DNA of 64,000 nt from Antedon mediterranea (lineage: Eukaryota > Echinodermata > Crinoidea > Comatulida > Antedonidae): NCBI RefSeq assembly GCF_964355755.1, contig NC_092674.1:17372501-17436500 (forward strand), in the 5' to 3' direction. The first letter of the stretch is position 1, and the number at the start of each line of letters is the position of its first letter. The notes under the pieces are model-generated. The model was given only the letters and a program-made list of their open reading frames with translations. It had not been told where the DNA came from and made no database searches. Shown one piece after another: positions 14,801-26,688 of this stretch. The position numbers were made by a program, and so were the translations under genes.

Positions 14801-16090
14801 GAGAGATAGATCAGCGAGAGATAGATAGATCAGCGAGAAAGAGATAGATCAGCGAGAGAGAGATAGATCAGCGAGAGAGAGATAGATCAGCTAGAGAAAG
14901 ATAGATCAGCGAGAGAGATATAGATCAGCGAGAGAGAGATAGATCAGCGAGAGAGAGATAGATCAGCGAGAGAGAGAGATAGACCAGCGAGAGGGAGATA
15001 GATCAGCGACAGAGAGATAGATCAGCGAGAGAGAGATAGATCAGCGAGAGAGAGATAGATCAGCGAGAGAGAGACAGATCAGCGAGAGAGAGAGATATAG
15101 ATCAGCGAGAGAGAGATAGATCAGCGAGAGAGAGAGATAGATCAGCGAGAGAGAGATAGAACGATCAGCGAGAGAGAGATAGATCAGCGAGAGAGAGATA
15201 GATCAGCGAGAGAGAGATAGATCAGCGAGAGAGATATAAATCAGCGAGAGAGAGAGATAGATCAGCGAGAGAGAGATAGATCAGCGAGAGAGAGAGATAG
15301 ATCAGCGAGAGAGAGATAGATCAGCGAGAGAGAGATAGATCAGCGAGATAGCGATAGATCAGCGAGAGAGAGATAGATCAGCGAGAGAGAGATAGATCAG
15401 CGAGAGAGAGATAGATCAGCGAGAGGGAGATAGATCGGGGAGAGAGAGATAGATCAGCGAGAGAGAGAGATAGATCATCGAGAGAGAGATAGATCAGCGA
15501 GAGAGAGATAGATCAGCGAGAGAGAGATAGATCAGCGAGAGAGAAATAGATCAGCGAGAGAGAGATAGATCAGCGAGAAAGAGATAGATCAGCGAGAGAG
15601 AGATAGATCAGCGAGAGAGAGATAGATCAGAGAGAGAGATAGATCAGCGATAGAGAGAGATAGATCAGCGAGAGAGAAATAGATCAGCGGGAGAGAGAGA
15701 GATAGATCGAGGAGAGAGAGATAGATCAGCGAGAGAGAGATAGATCAGCGAGAGAGAGATAGATCAGCGAGAGAGAAATAGATCAGCGAGAGAGAGATAG
15801 ATCAGCGAGAGAGAGATAGATCAGCGAGAGAGAGATAGATCAGCAAGAGAGATATAGATCAGCGAGAGAGAGATAGATCAGCGAGAGAGAGATAGATCAG
15901 CGAGAGAGAGATAGATCGGCGAGAGAGAGATAGATCAGCGAGAGAGAGAGATAGATCATCGAGAGAGAGATAGATCAGCGAGAGAGAGATAGATCAGCGA
16001 GAGAGAGATAGATCAGCGAGAGAGAGAGATAGATCAGCGAGAGAGAAATAGATCAGCGAGAGAGAGATAGATCAGCGAGAGAGAGATAAA

Positions 16091-16240
16091 TCAGCGAGAG
16101 AGAGACACATCAGCGAGAGAAAGACAGATCAGCGAGAGAGAGACAGATCAGCGAGAGAGAGAGAGAGACAGACAGATCAGCGAGAGAGAGAGACAGATCA
16201 GCGAGAGAGACACAGATCAGCGAAAAAGACACAGATCAGC

Positions 16241-16276
<36 letters not shown>

Positions 16277-16415
16277 TTAGCGAGAGAGAGACAGATCAGC
16301 GAGAGAGGGACAGATCAGTGAGAGAGAGAGACAGATTGGCTAGAGAGAGACAGATCAGCGAGAGAGAGACAGATCGGCTAGAGAGAGACAGATCAGCGAG
16401 AGAGAGACAGATCAG
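16091..16415. repeat. Satellite variant block with GACAGATC monomers (copy 2)
   Basis: Matches the block at 8,521-8,845 in the order of variants: ACACATCAGC, then GACAGACAGATC, the GAAAAAGACACAG word, CAGATTAGCG and CAGATTGGCTAG. It supports a super-repeat of about 7.6 kb. Confidence 0.85.
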
Positions 16416-19400
16416 CGAGAGAGAGATAGATCAGCGAGAGGGAGATAGATCAGCGAGAGAGAGATAGATCAGTGAGAGAGAGATAGATCAGCGAGAGAGA
16501 GATAGATCAGCGAGAGAGAGAGATAGATCAGCGAGAGAGAGATAGATCAGCGAGAGAGAGATAGATCAGTGAGAGGGAGATAGATCAGAGAGAGAGAGAT
16601 AGATCAGCGAGAGAGAGATAGATCAGCGAGAGAGAGATAGATCAGCGAGAGAGATAGATCAGCGAGAGAGAGATAGATCAGCGAGAGAGAGATAGATCAG
16701 CGAGAGAGAGATAGATCAGCGAGAGAGAGATAGATCAGCGAGAGAGAGATAGATCAGCGAGAGAGAGATAGATCAGCGAGACAGAGATAGATCAGCGAGA
16801 GAGCGATAGATCAGCGAGAGAGAGATAGATCAGCGAGAGAGAGATAGATTAGCGAGAGAGAGATAGATCAGCGAGAGAGAGATAGATCAGCGAGAGAGAG
16901 AGATAGATCAGCGAGAGAGAGACAGATCAGCGAGAGAGAGATAGATAAGCGAGAGAGAGATAGATCAGCGAGACAGATATAGATCAGCGAGAGAGAGATA
17001 GATCAGCGAGAGAGAGATAGATCAGCGAGAGAGAGATAGATCAACGAGAGAGAGAGATAGATCAACGAGAGAGAGATCAGCGAGAGAGATAGATCAGCGA
17101 GAGAGAGAGATAGGTCAGCGAGAGAGAGATAGATCAGCGAGAGAGAGATAGATCAGCGAGATAGAGATAGATCAGCGAGAGAGAGATAGATCAGCGAGAG
17201 AGAGATATATCAGCGAGAGCGAGATACATCGGGGAGAGAGAGATAGATCAGCGAGAGAGAGATAGATAAGCGAGAGAGAGATAGATCAGCGAGAGAGAGA
17301 TAGATCAGCGAGAGAGATAGATAGATCAGCGAGAGAGAGAGATAGATAGATCAGTTAGAGAGAGATAGATCAGCGAGAGAGAGAGATAGATAAGCCAGAG
17401 AGAGATAGATCAGCGAGAGAGGGATAGATCAGTGAGAGAGAGAGATAGATCAGCGAGAGAGAGAGATAGATCAGCGAGAGAGAGATAGATCAGCGAGAGA
17501 GAGAGATATAGACCAGCGAGAGGGAGATAGATCAGCGAGAGAGAGATAGATCAGCGAAAGAGAGATAGATCAGTGAGAGAGAGATAGATCAGCGAGAGAG
17601 AGATAGATCAGCGAGAGAGAGAGATAGATCATCGAGAGAGAGATAGATCAGCGAGAGAGATAGATCAGCGAGAGAGAGATAGATCAGCGAGAGAGAGATA
17701 GATCAGCGAGAGAGAAATAGATCAGCGAGAGAGAGATAGATCAGCGAGAGAGAGATAGATCAGCGAGAGAGAGATAGATCAGCGAGAGAGAGATAGATCA
17801 GAGAGAGAGATAGATCAGCGATAGAGAGAGATAGATCAGCGAGAGAGAAATAAATCAGCGGGAGAGAGAGAGATAGATCGAGGAGAGAGAGATAGATCAG
17901 CGAGAGAGAGATAGATCAGCGAGAGAGAGATAGATCAGCGAGAGAGAGATAGATCAGCGAGAGAGAAATAGATCAGCGAGAAAGAGTTAGATCAGCGAGA
18001 GAGAGATAGATCAGCGAGAGAGAGATAGATCAGCGAGAGAGAGATAGATCAGCGAGAGAGAGATAGATCAGCGAGAGAGAGATAGATCAGCGAGAGAGAG
18101 AGATAGATCATCGAGAGAGAGATAGATCAGCGAGAGAGAGATAGATCAGCGAGAGAGAGATAGATCAGCGAGAGAGAGATAGATCAGCGAGAGAGAAATA
18201 GATCAGCGAGAGAGAGATAGATCAGCGAGAGAGAGATAGATCAGCGAGAGAGAGATAGATCAGCGAGAGAGAGATAGATCAGAGAGAGAGAGATAGATCA
18301 GCGATAGAGAGAGATAGATCAGCGAGAGAGAAATAGATCAGCGGGAGAGAGAGAGATAGATCGAGGAGAGAGAGATAGATCAGCGAGAGAGAGAGAGATC
18401 AGCGAGAGAGAGATAGATCAGCGAGAGAGAGATAGATCAGCGAGAGAGAGATAGATCAGCGAGAGAGAGAGATAGATCATCGAGAGAGAGATAGATCAGC
18501 GAGAGAGAGATAGATCAGCGAGAGAGAGATAGATCAGCGAGAGAGAGATAGATCAGCGAGAGAGAAATAGATCAGCGAGAGAGAGATAGATCAGCGAGAG
18601 AGAGATAGATCAGCGAGAGAGAGATAGATCAGCGAGAGAGAGATAGATCAGAGAGAGAGAGATAGATCAGCGATAGAGAGAGATAGATCAGCGAGAGAGA
18701 AATAGATCAGCGGGAGAGAGAGAGATAGATCGAGGAGAGAGAGATAGATCAGCGAGAGAGAGAGAGATCAGCGAGAGAGAGATAGATCAGCGAGAGAGAG
18801 ATAGATCAGCGAGAGAGAGATAGATCAGCGAGAGAGAGAGATAGATCAGCGAGAGAGAGATAGATCAGCGAGAGAGAGCGATAGATCAGCGAGAGAGAGA
18901 GGTAGATCAGCGAGAGAGAAAGAGATAGATCAGCGAGAGAGAGATAGATCAGCGAGAGAGAGAGATAGATCAGCGAGAGAGAGATAGATCAGCGAGAGAG
19001 AGAGAGAGATAGATCAGCGAGAGAGAGATAGATCAGCGAGAGAGAGAAAGATCAGCGAGAGAGATATAGATCAGCGAGAGAGAGATAGATCAGCGAGAGA
19101 GAGATAGATCAGCGAGAGAGAGAGAAAGATCAGCGAGAAAGAGATAGATCAGCGAGAGAGAGATAGATCAGCGAGAAATAGATAGATCAGCGAGAGAGAG
19201 ATAGATCAGCGAGAGAGAGATAGATCAGCGAGAGAGAAATAGATCAGAGAGAGAGAGAGATAGATCAGCGAGAGAGAGATAGATCAGCGAGAGAGAGATA
19301 GATCAGCGAGAGAGAGATAGATCAGCGAGAGAGAGATAGATCAGCGAGAGAGAGATAGATCAGCGAGAGAGAGATAGATCAGCGAGAGAGAGAGAGATAG

Positions 19401-22400
19401 ATCGAGAGGAGAGAGATAGATCAGCGAGAGAGAGATAGATCAGCGAGACAGAGATAGATCAGCGAGAGAGAGATAGATAAGCGGGAGAGAGATAGATCAG
19501 CGAGAGAGATATAGATCAGCGAGAAAGAGATAGATCAGCGAGAGAGAGATAGATCGGCGAGAGAGAGATAGATCAACGAGAGAGAGAGATAGATCAACGA
19601 GAGAGAGATCAGCGAGAGAGATAGATCAGCGAGAGAGAGAGATAGGTCAGCGAGAGAGAGATAGATCAGCGAGAGAGAGATAGATCAGCGAGACAGAGAT
19701 AGATCAGCGAGAGCGAAATACATCGGGGAGAGAGAGATAGATCAGCGAGAGAGAGATAGATAAGCGAGAGAGAGATATATCAGCGAGAGAGAGATAGATC
19801 AGCGAGAGAGAGATAGATCAGCGAGAGAGATAGATAGATCAGCGAGAGAGAGAGATAGATAGATCAGTTAGAGAGAGATAGATCAGCGAGAGAGAGAGAT
19901 AGATAAGCCAGAGAGAGATAGATCAGCGAGAGAGAGATAGATCAGTGAGAGAGAGAGATAGATCAGCGAGAAAGAGATAGATCAGCGAGAGAGAGATAGA
20001 TCAGCGAGAGAGAGAGATATAGACCAGCGAGAGGGAGATAGATCAGCGAGAGAGAGATAGATCAGCGAGAGAGAGATAGATCAGCGAGAGAGAGATAGAT
20101 CAGCGAGAGAGAGATAGATCAGCGAGAGAGAGATAGATCATCGAGAGAGAGATAGATCAGCGAGAGAGATAGATCAGCGAGAGAGAGATAGATCAGCGAG
20201 AGAGAGATAGATCAGCGAGAGAGAAATAGATCAGCGAGAGAGAGATAGATCAGAGAGAGAGAGATAGATCAGCGATAGAGAGAGATAGATCAGCGAGAGA
20301 GAAATAGATCAGCGGGAGAGAGAGAGATAGATCGAGGAGAGAGAGATAGATCAGCGAGAGAGAGATAGATCAGCGAGAGAGAGATAGATCAGGGAGAGAG
20401 AGATAGATCAGCGAGAAAGAAATAGATCAGCGAGAGAAAGATTGATCAGCGAGAGAGAGATAGATCAGCGAGCAAGAGATAGATCAGCGAGAGAGAGATA
20501 GATCAGCGAGAGAGAGATAGATCAGCGAGAGAGAGATAGATCAGCGAGAGAGAGAGATAGATAATCGAGAGAGAGATAGATCAGCGAGAGAGAGATAGAT
20601 CCGCGAGAGAGAGATAGATCAGCGAGAGAGAGATAGATCAACGAGAGAGAAATAGATCGGCGAGAGAGAGATAGATCAGCGAGAGAGAGATAGATCAGCG
20701 AGAGAGAGATAGATCAGAGAGAGAGAGATAGATCAGCGATAGAGAGAGATAGATCAGCGAGAGAGAAATAGATCAGCGGGAGAGAGAGAGATAGATCGAG
20801 GAGAGAGAGATAGATCAGCGAGAGAGAGAGAGATCAGCGAGAGAGAGATAGATCAGCGAGAGAGAGATAGATCAGCGAGAGAGAGATAGATCAGCGAGAA
20901 AGAGATAGATCAGCGAGAGAGAGATAGATCAGCGAGAGAGAGCGATAGATCAGCGAGAGAGAGAGGTAGATCAGCGAGAGAGAAAGAGATAGATCAGCGA
21001 GAGAGAGATAGATCAGCGAGAGAGAGAGATAGATCAGCGAGAGAGAGATAGATCAGCGAGAGAAAGAGAGAGATAGATCAGCGAGAGAGAGATAGATCAG
21101 CGAGAGAGATATAGATCAGCGAGAGAGAGATAGATCAGCGAGAGAGAGATAGATCAGCGAGAGAGAGAGAAAGATCAGCGAGAGAGAGATAGATCAGCGA
21201 GAGAGAGATAGATCAGCGAGAGAGAGATAGATCAGCGAGAGAGAGATAGATCAGCAAGAGAGAGATAGATCAGCGAGAGAGAGATAGATCAGAGAGAGAG
21301 AGATAGATCAGCGATAGAGAGAGATAGATCAGTGAGAAAGAGAGAGAGATAGATCAGCGAGAGAGAGATAGATCAGCGAGAGAGAGATAGATCAGCGAGA
21401 GGGAGATAGATCAGCGAGAGAGAGAGAGATAGATCAGCGAGAGAGAGATAGATCAGCGAGAGAGAGATAGATCAGCGAGAGGGAGATAGATCAGCGAGAG
21501 AGAGATAGGTCAGCGAGATAGAGATAGATCAGCGAGAGAGAGATAGATCAGCGAGATAGAGATAGATCAGCGAGAGAGAGATAGATCAGCGAGAGAGAGA
21601 TAGATCAGTGAGAGAGAGATAGATGAGCGAGAGAGAGAGATAGATGAGCGAGAGAGAGATAGATCAGCGAGAGAGAGATAGATCAGTGAGAGAGAAATAG
21701 ATCAGCGAGAGAGAGATAGATCAGCGAGAGAGAGAGAGATAGATCAGCGAGAGAGAGATAGATCAGCGAGAGAGAGATAGATCAGCGGGAGAGAGATAGA
21801 TCAGCGAGAGAGAGATATAGATCAGCGAGAGAGAAATAGATCAGCGGGAGAGAGAGAGATAGATCGAGGAGAGAGAGATAGATCAGCGAGAGAGAGATAG
21901 ATCAGCGAGAGAGAGATAGATCAGCAAGAGAGAGATAGATCAGCGAGAGAGAAATAGATCAGCGAGAGAGAAATAGATCAGCGAGAGAGAGAGATAGATC
22001 AGCGAGAGAGAGAGAGATAGATCAGCGAGAGAGAGATAGATCAGCGAGAGAGAAATAGATCAGCGAGAGAGAGATAGATCAGCGAGAGAGATATAGATCA
22101 GCGAGAGAGAGATAGATCAGCGAGAGAGAGAGATAGATCATCGAGAGAGAGATAGATCAGCGAGAGAGATAGATCAGCGAGAGAGAGATAGATCAGCGAG
22201 AGAGAGATAGATCAGCGAGAGAGAAATAGATCAGCGAGAGAGAGATAGATCAGCGAGAGAGAGATAGATCAGCGAGAGAGAGATAGATCAGCGAGAGAGA
22301 GATAGATCAGAGAGAGAGAGATAGATCAGCGATAGAGAGAGATAGATCAGCGAGAGAGAAATAGATCAGCGGGAGAGAGAGAGATAGATCGAGGAGAGAG

Positions 22401-24415
22401 AGATAGATCAGCGAGAGAGAGAGAGATCAGCGAGAGAGAGATAGATCAGCGAGAGAGAGATAGATCAGCGAGAGAGAGATAGATCAGCGAGAGAGAGATA
22501 TATCAGCGAGAGAGAGATAGATCAGCGAGAGAGAGCGATAGATCAGCGAGAGAGAGAGGTAGATCAGCGAGAGAGAAAGAGATAGATCAGCGAGAGAGAG
22601 ATAGATCAGCGAGAGAGAGAGATAGATCAGCAAGCGAGAGATAGATCAGAGAGAGAGAGAGAGAGAGAGATAGATCAGCGAGAGAGAGATAGATCAGCGA
22701 GAGAGAGATAGATCAGCGAGAGAGAGATAGATCAGCGAGAGAGAGATAGATCAGCGAGAGAGAGATAGATCAGCGAGAGAAAGATAGATCAGCGAGAGAG
22801 ATAAAGATCAGCGAGAGAGAGATAGATCAGCGAGAGAGAGATAGATCAGCGAGAGAGAGAGAAAGATCAGCGAGAGAGAGATAGATCAGCGAGAGAGAGA
22901 TAGATCAGCGAGAGAGAGATAGATCAGCGAGAGAGAGATAGATCAGCGAGAGAGAGATAGATCAGAGAGAGAGAGATAGATCAGCGATAGAGAGAGATAG
23001 ATCAGTGAGAGAGAGAGATAGATCAGCGAGAGAGAGATAGATCAGCGAGAGAGAGATAGATCAGCGAGAGGGAGATAGATCAGCGAGAGAGAGATAGATC
23101 AGCGAGAGAGAGATAGATCAGCAAGAGAGAGCGATAGATCAGCGAGAGAGAGAGGTAGATCAGCGAGAGAGAGAAAGATAGATCAGCGAGAGAGAGATAG
23201 AACAGCGAGAGAGAGATAGATCAGCGAGAGAGAAAGAGATAGATCAGCGAGAGAGAGATAGATCAGCGAGAGAGAGATAGATCAGCGAGAGAGAGAGATA
23301 GATCAGCGAGAGAGAGATAGAACGATCAGCGAGAGAGAGATAGATCAGCGAGAGAGAGATAGATCAGCGAGAGAGAGATAGATCAGCGAGAGAGAGATAG
23401 ATCAGCGAGAGAGAGATAGATCAGCAAGAGAGAGATAGATCAGAGAGAGAGAGAGAGATAGATCAGCGATAGAGAGAGATAGATCAGCGAGAGAGAAATA
23501 GATCAGCGAGAGAGAGAGATAGATCGAGGAGAGAGAGATAGATCAGCGAGAGAGAGATAGATCAGCGAGAGAGAGATAGATCAGCGGGAGAGAGATAGGT
23601 CAGCGAGAGAGAGATAGATCAGCTAGAGGGAGATAGATCAGCGAGAGAGAGATAGATCAGCGAGAGAGAGAGATAGATCAGCGAGAGAGAGCGATAGATC
23701 AGCGAGAGAGAGAGGTAGATCAGCGAGAGAGAGAGAAAGATAGATCAGCGAGAGAGAGATAGATCAGCGAGAGAGATAGATAGATCAGCGAGAGAGAGAT
23801 AGATCAGCGAGAGAGAGAGAGAGAGATAGATCAGCGAGAGAGAGATAGATCAGCGAGAGAGAGATAGATCAGCGAGAGAGAGATAGATCAGCGAGAGAAA
23901 GATAGATCAGCGAGAGAGATATAGATCAGCGAGAGAGAGATAGATCAGCGATAGAGAGAGATAGATCAGCGAGAGAGAGATAGATCAGCGAGAGAGAGAT
24001 AGATCAGCGAGAGAGAGATATATCAGCGAGAGAGAGAGAGATAGATCAGCGAGAGAGAGATAGATCAGCGAGAGAGAGATAGATCAGCGAGAGAGAGATA
24101 GATCAGCGAGAGAGAGATAGATCAGCGAGAGAGAGATAGATCAGCGAGAGAGAGATAGATCAGCGAGAGAAAGATAGATCAGTGAGAGAGAGATAGATCA
24201 GCGAGAGAGAGATAGATCAGCGAGAGAGAGATAGATCAGCGAGAGGGAGATAGATCAGCGAGAGAGAGATAGATCAGCGAGAGAGAGATAGATCAGCGAG
24301 AGAGATATAAATCAGCGAGAGAGAGATAGATCGAGGAGAGAGAGATAGATCAGCGAGAGAGAAATAGATAAGCGAGAGAGAGATAGATCAGCGAGAGAGA
24401 GATAGATCAGCGAGA

Positions 24416-24650
24416 GAGAGAGAGAGAGACAGATCAGCGAGAGAGACACAGATCAGCGAAAAATACACAGATCAGCGAGAGAGAGAGAGAGAGACAGACA
24501 GACAGATTAGCGAGAGAGAGAGACAGATCAGCGAGAGAGGGACAGATCAGCGAGAGAGAGAGACAGATTGGCTAGAGAGAGACAGATCAGCGAGAGAGAG
24601 ACAGATCGGCTAGAGAGAGACAGGTCAGCGAGAGAGAGACAGATCAGCGA
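24416..24650. repeat. Satellite variant block with GACAGATC monomers (copy 3, shortened)
   Basis: Carries the same ordered variants (GAAAAATACACAG, GACAGATTAGCG, CAGATTGGCTAG, CAGATCGGCTAG) but lacks the first part of the block. It is a diverged, shortened third copy near the right end of the left array. Confidence 0.8.
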
Positions 24651-25627
24651 GAGAGAGATAGATCAGCGAGAAGGAGATAGATCAGCGAGAGAGAGATAGA
24701 TCAGTGAGAGAGAGATAGATCAGCGAGAGAGAGATAGATCAGCGAGAGAGAGAGATAGATCAGCGAGAGAGAGATAGATCAGCGAGAGAGAGATAGATCA
24801 GCGAGAGAGAGATAGATCAGAGAGAGAGAGAGAGAGAGATAGATCAGCGAGAGAGAGATAGATCAGCGAGAGAGAGAAAGATCAGCGAGAGAGAGATAGA
24901 TCAGCGAGAGAGAGATAGATCAGCGAGAGAGAGAGAGATAGCTCAGCGAGAGAGAGAAAGATCAGCGAGAGAGATAGATCATCGAGAAAGAGATAGATCA
25001 GCGAGAGAGAGATAGATCAGCGAGACAGAGATAGATCAGCGAGAGAGAGATAGATCTGCGAGAGAGAGATAGAGCAGCGAGAGAGAGATAGATCAGTGAG
25101 AGAGAGATAGATCAGCGAGAGAGAGATAGATCAGCGAGAGAGAGAAAGATCAGCGAGAGAGAGATAGATCAGCGAGAGAGAGATAGATCAGCGAGAGAGA
25201 GAGATAGATCAGCGAGACAGAGATAGATCAGCGAGAGAGTGATAGATCAGCGAGAGAGAAATAGATCAGCGAGAGAGAGATAGATTAGCGAGAGAGAGAT
25301 AGATCAGCGAGAGAGAGATAGATCAGCGAGAGAGAGAGATAGATCAGCGAGAGAGAGACAGATCAGCGAGAGAGAGATAGATAAGCGAGAGAGAGATAGA
25401 TCAGCGAGAGAGATATAGATCAGCGAGAGAGAGATAGATCAGCGAGAGAGAGATAGATCAGTGAGAGAGAGAGATAGATCAGCGAGCGAGAGATAGATCA
25501 GCGAGAGAGAGATAGATCAGCGAGAGAGAAAGATAGATCAGCGATAGAGAGAGATAGATCAGCGAGAAAGAGATAGATCAGCGAGAGAGAGAGATAGATC
25601 AGCGAGAGAGAGATAGATCAGCGAGGG

Positions 25628-25641
25628 AGCGCACAATGCAA
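25628..25641 (+). repeat. Island left-edge motif AGCGCACAATGCAA
   Basis: First non-satellite bases at the left array edge. The reverse complement of the right edge (56,877-56,889) reads AGCGCACATGCAA, the same word with one base missing. A second inverted pair lies further in: TGCAATTATGCTGATTT at 25,702-25,718, against the complement of 56,729-56,745 (14 of 17 identical). This could be the decayed terminal inverted repeat of a very large element, or a chance or shared flank. Confidence 0.5.
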
Positions 25642-26035
25642 CTTTTCAATGCTAATCAGCGGCGGCCGATCAGCATATCGCGATGCAACCTGTTTTTTGG
25701 GTGCAATTATGCTGATTTCAGATGCACTCGCGTCGATTGAAGAATTTTCAGCAGTTAGGTAATCACTGGCATTCAGCCTCTTTCACTAATTTTATAAATA
25801 AACCCATCCGGACGCGGTGTTTTTTTAAATTTTTAAATTCATCTGTATTGATCTGATCGTTAAAACAGACTGTTTGTAGAAAGGTAAGGCTATAAGCTAG
25901 GTACTTTTATTACATTTTATTATCCTAACATAAATTTTTATTGCATAACCAAGTGCCTTAATCCCTGTACTAAAGTACAGAGATTTTTTGTTTTAAATGG
26001 CCAAAATAAAAAAATACCACCATAAAATGATTGTG
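25642..26035. other. Presumed 5' flank and promoter region of the recombinase gene
   Basis: AT-rich sequence with no open frame. It contains a TATAAATA word at 25,793-25,800 and a good donor (AAAG/GTAAGG) at 25,883/25,884, which could splice a 5' untranslated exon to the acceptor at 26,653. A short perfect inverted repeat, CTGTACT-AA-AGTACAG, lies near 25,965-25,980. No transcript evidence is available. Confidence 0.35.
25793..25800 (+). promoter_or_regulatory. Candidate TATA box
   Basis: TATAAATA lies about 85 bp upstream of a strong splice donor that would end a 5' untranslated exon. AT-rich sequence produces such words by chance, so this is only a candidate. Confidence 0.25.
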
Positions 26036-26545
26036 GCCTAGCCTAGCCTAGGCCCAGGCCTAGCCTAGAGGCCCCTAGTTAGGCTTAGGCCTACTAGCCT
26101 AGGCCCTAGAGGGCTAGGTCTAGGCCTAGCTAGGCTAGGCCTAGGCCTAGCTAGCTAGCTAGAGGCCTAACAATAATTAATAAGCCCTCCTAGCTAGGCT
26201 AGGTCCTAGCTAGCTTAGCTAGGCCTAGCCTAGGAGGCATAGCCTACCTAGCTAGGCCTAGGCCTGCGTATTAAAGTATTATTATAGGCCTAGGCCTAGA
26301 TAGGGTAGGAACTAAACCTACCTCCTTGGGCCAGGCTATAGGGCCTACTAGCCTGGTCTACCTAGCTAGGCCTAGGCTAGGTTAATAATAGTTTAGGCCT
26401 AGCCTAGTTGGCTGAATCTGTCTGTAGCCTAGATAGGAGGTTAGGTGTAGGCCTATGTCATGTATAGGCCTAGTCTCTAGCTAGGCCTATCAATCATACC
26501 ACACTAGCTAGGTTAGAGTAGGCCCCTAGGCCTAGCATAAAGGAG
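26036..26545. repeat. GGCCTAGGC-word simple-sequence tract
   Basis: About 500 bp built almost entirely from CCTAGG, GGCCTA, TAGCTAGG and related self-complementary words (GGCC, CTAG, CCTAGG). It is very rich in short palindromes and GGCC/CTAG sites. Smaller tracts of the same type flank the LTR element at about 51,640-51,729 and 55,034-55,110. The tract lies just upstream of the first coding exon. No coding potential. Confidence 0.8.
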
Positions 26546-26664
26546 AGGGTATTAAAAGTTGGACCACAGTAGGCCCTTCTCGTTAGCAAGTATATGCTAC
26601 CCCTGGCTTCAGTGCTTTTTTTTTCTTCAAAAAATGTATCATTTGTTCCACAGATTATTTCAAA

Positions 26665-26688
26665 ATGGACCGTTTTTGTAATTCACCC
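26665..26688 (+). CDS. Exon 1: start codon, residues MDRFCNSP
   Basis: ATG at 26,665 lies twelve bases after a possible acceptor (TTGTTCCACAG, ending 26,653). The exon ends at a strong donor, CCC/GTAAGT, in phase 0, and exon 2 continues in the same frame as QPDELTESDFF. No in-frame stop lies between. The match of phase and donor is why this start was preferred over the in-frame ATG at 27,508. Confidence 0.6.

Larger units (their letters stand above)
1..25627. repeat. 19-bp GA-rich satellite, left array
   Basis: About 25.6 kb of head-to-tail copies of the 19-mer GATAGATCAGCGAGAGAGA. Copies vary by small (GA) expansions and single substitutions. Each consensus monomer carries one GATC site and one CpG (AGCGAG), so both recur about every 19 bp. 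The plus strand is strongly purine-rich. Variant monomers (for example CAGCGGGAGAG followed by ATCGAGGAGAG) recur in fixed order, so the array is hierarchical and not a simple homogeneous satellite. There is no open frame of note on either strand, because 19 is not a multiple of three and TAG falls in the monomer. The array runs off the left edge of the window. Its location (centromeric, subtelomeric or interstitial) cannot be told from sequence. Confidence 0.97.

Noticed and set aside
1-25627. CRISPR-like array
   Set aside because: Direct repeats without unique spacers; the unit is 19 bp with no non-repeat DNA between copies. It is a satellite in a eukaryotic context.
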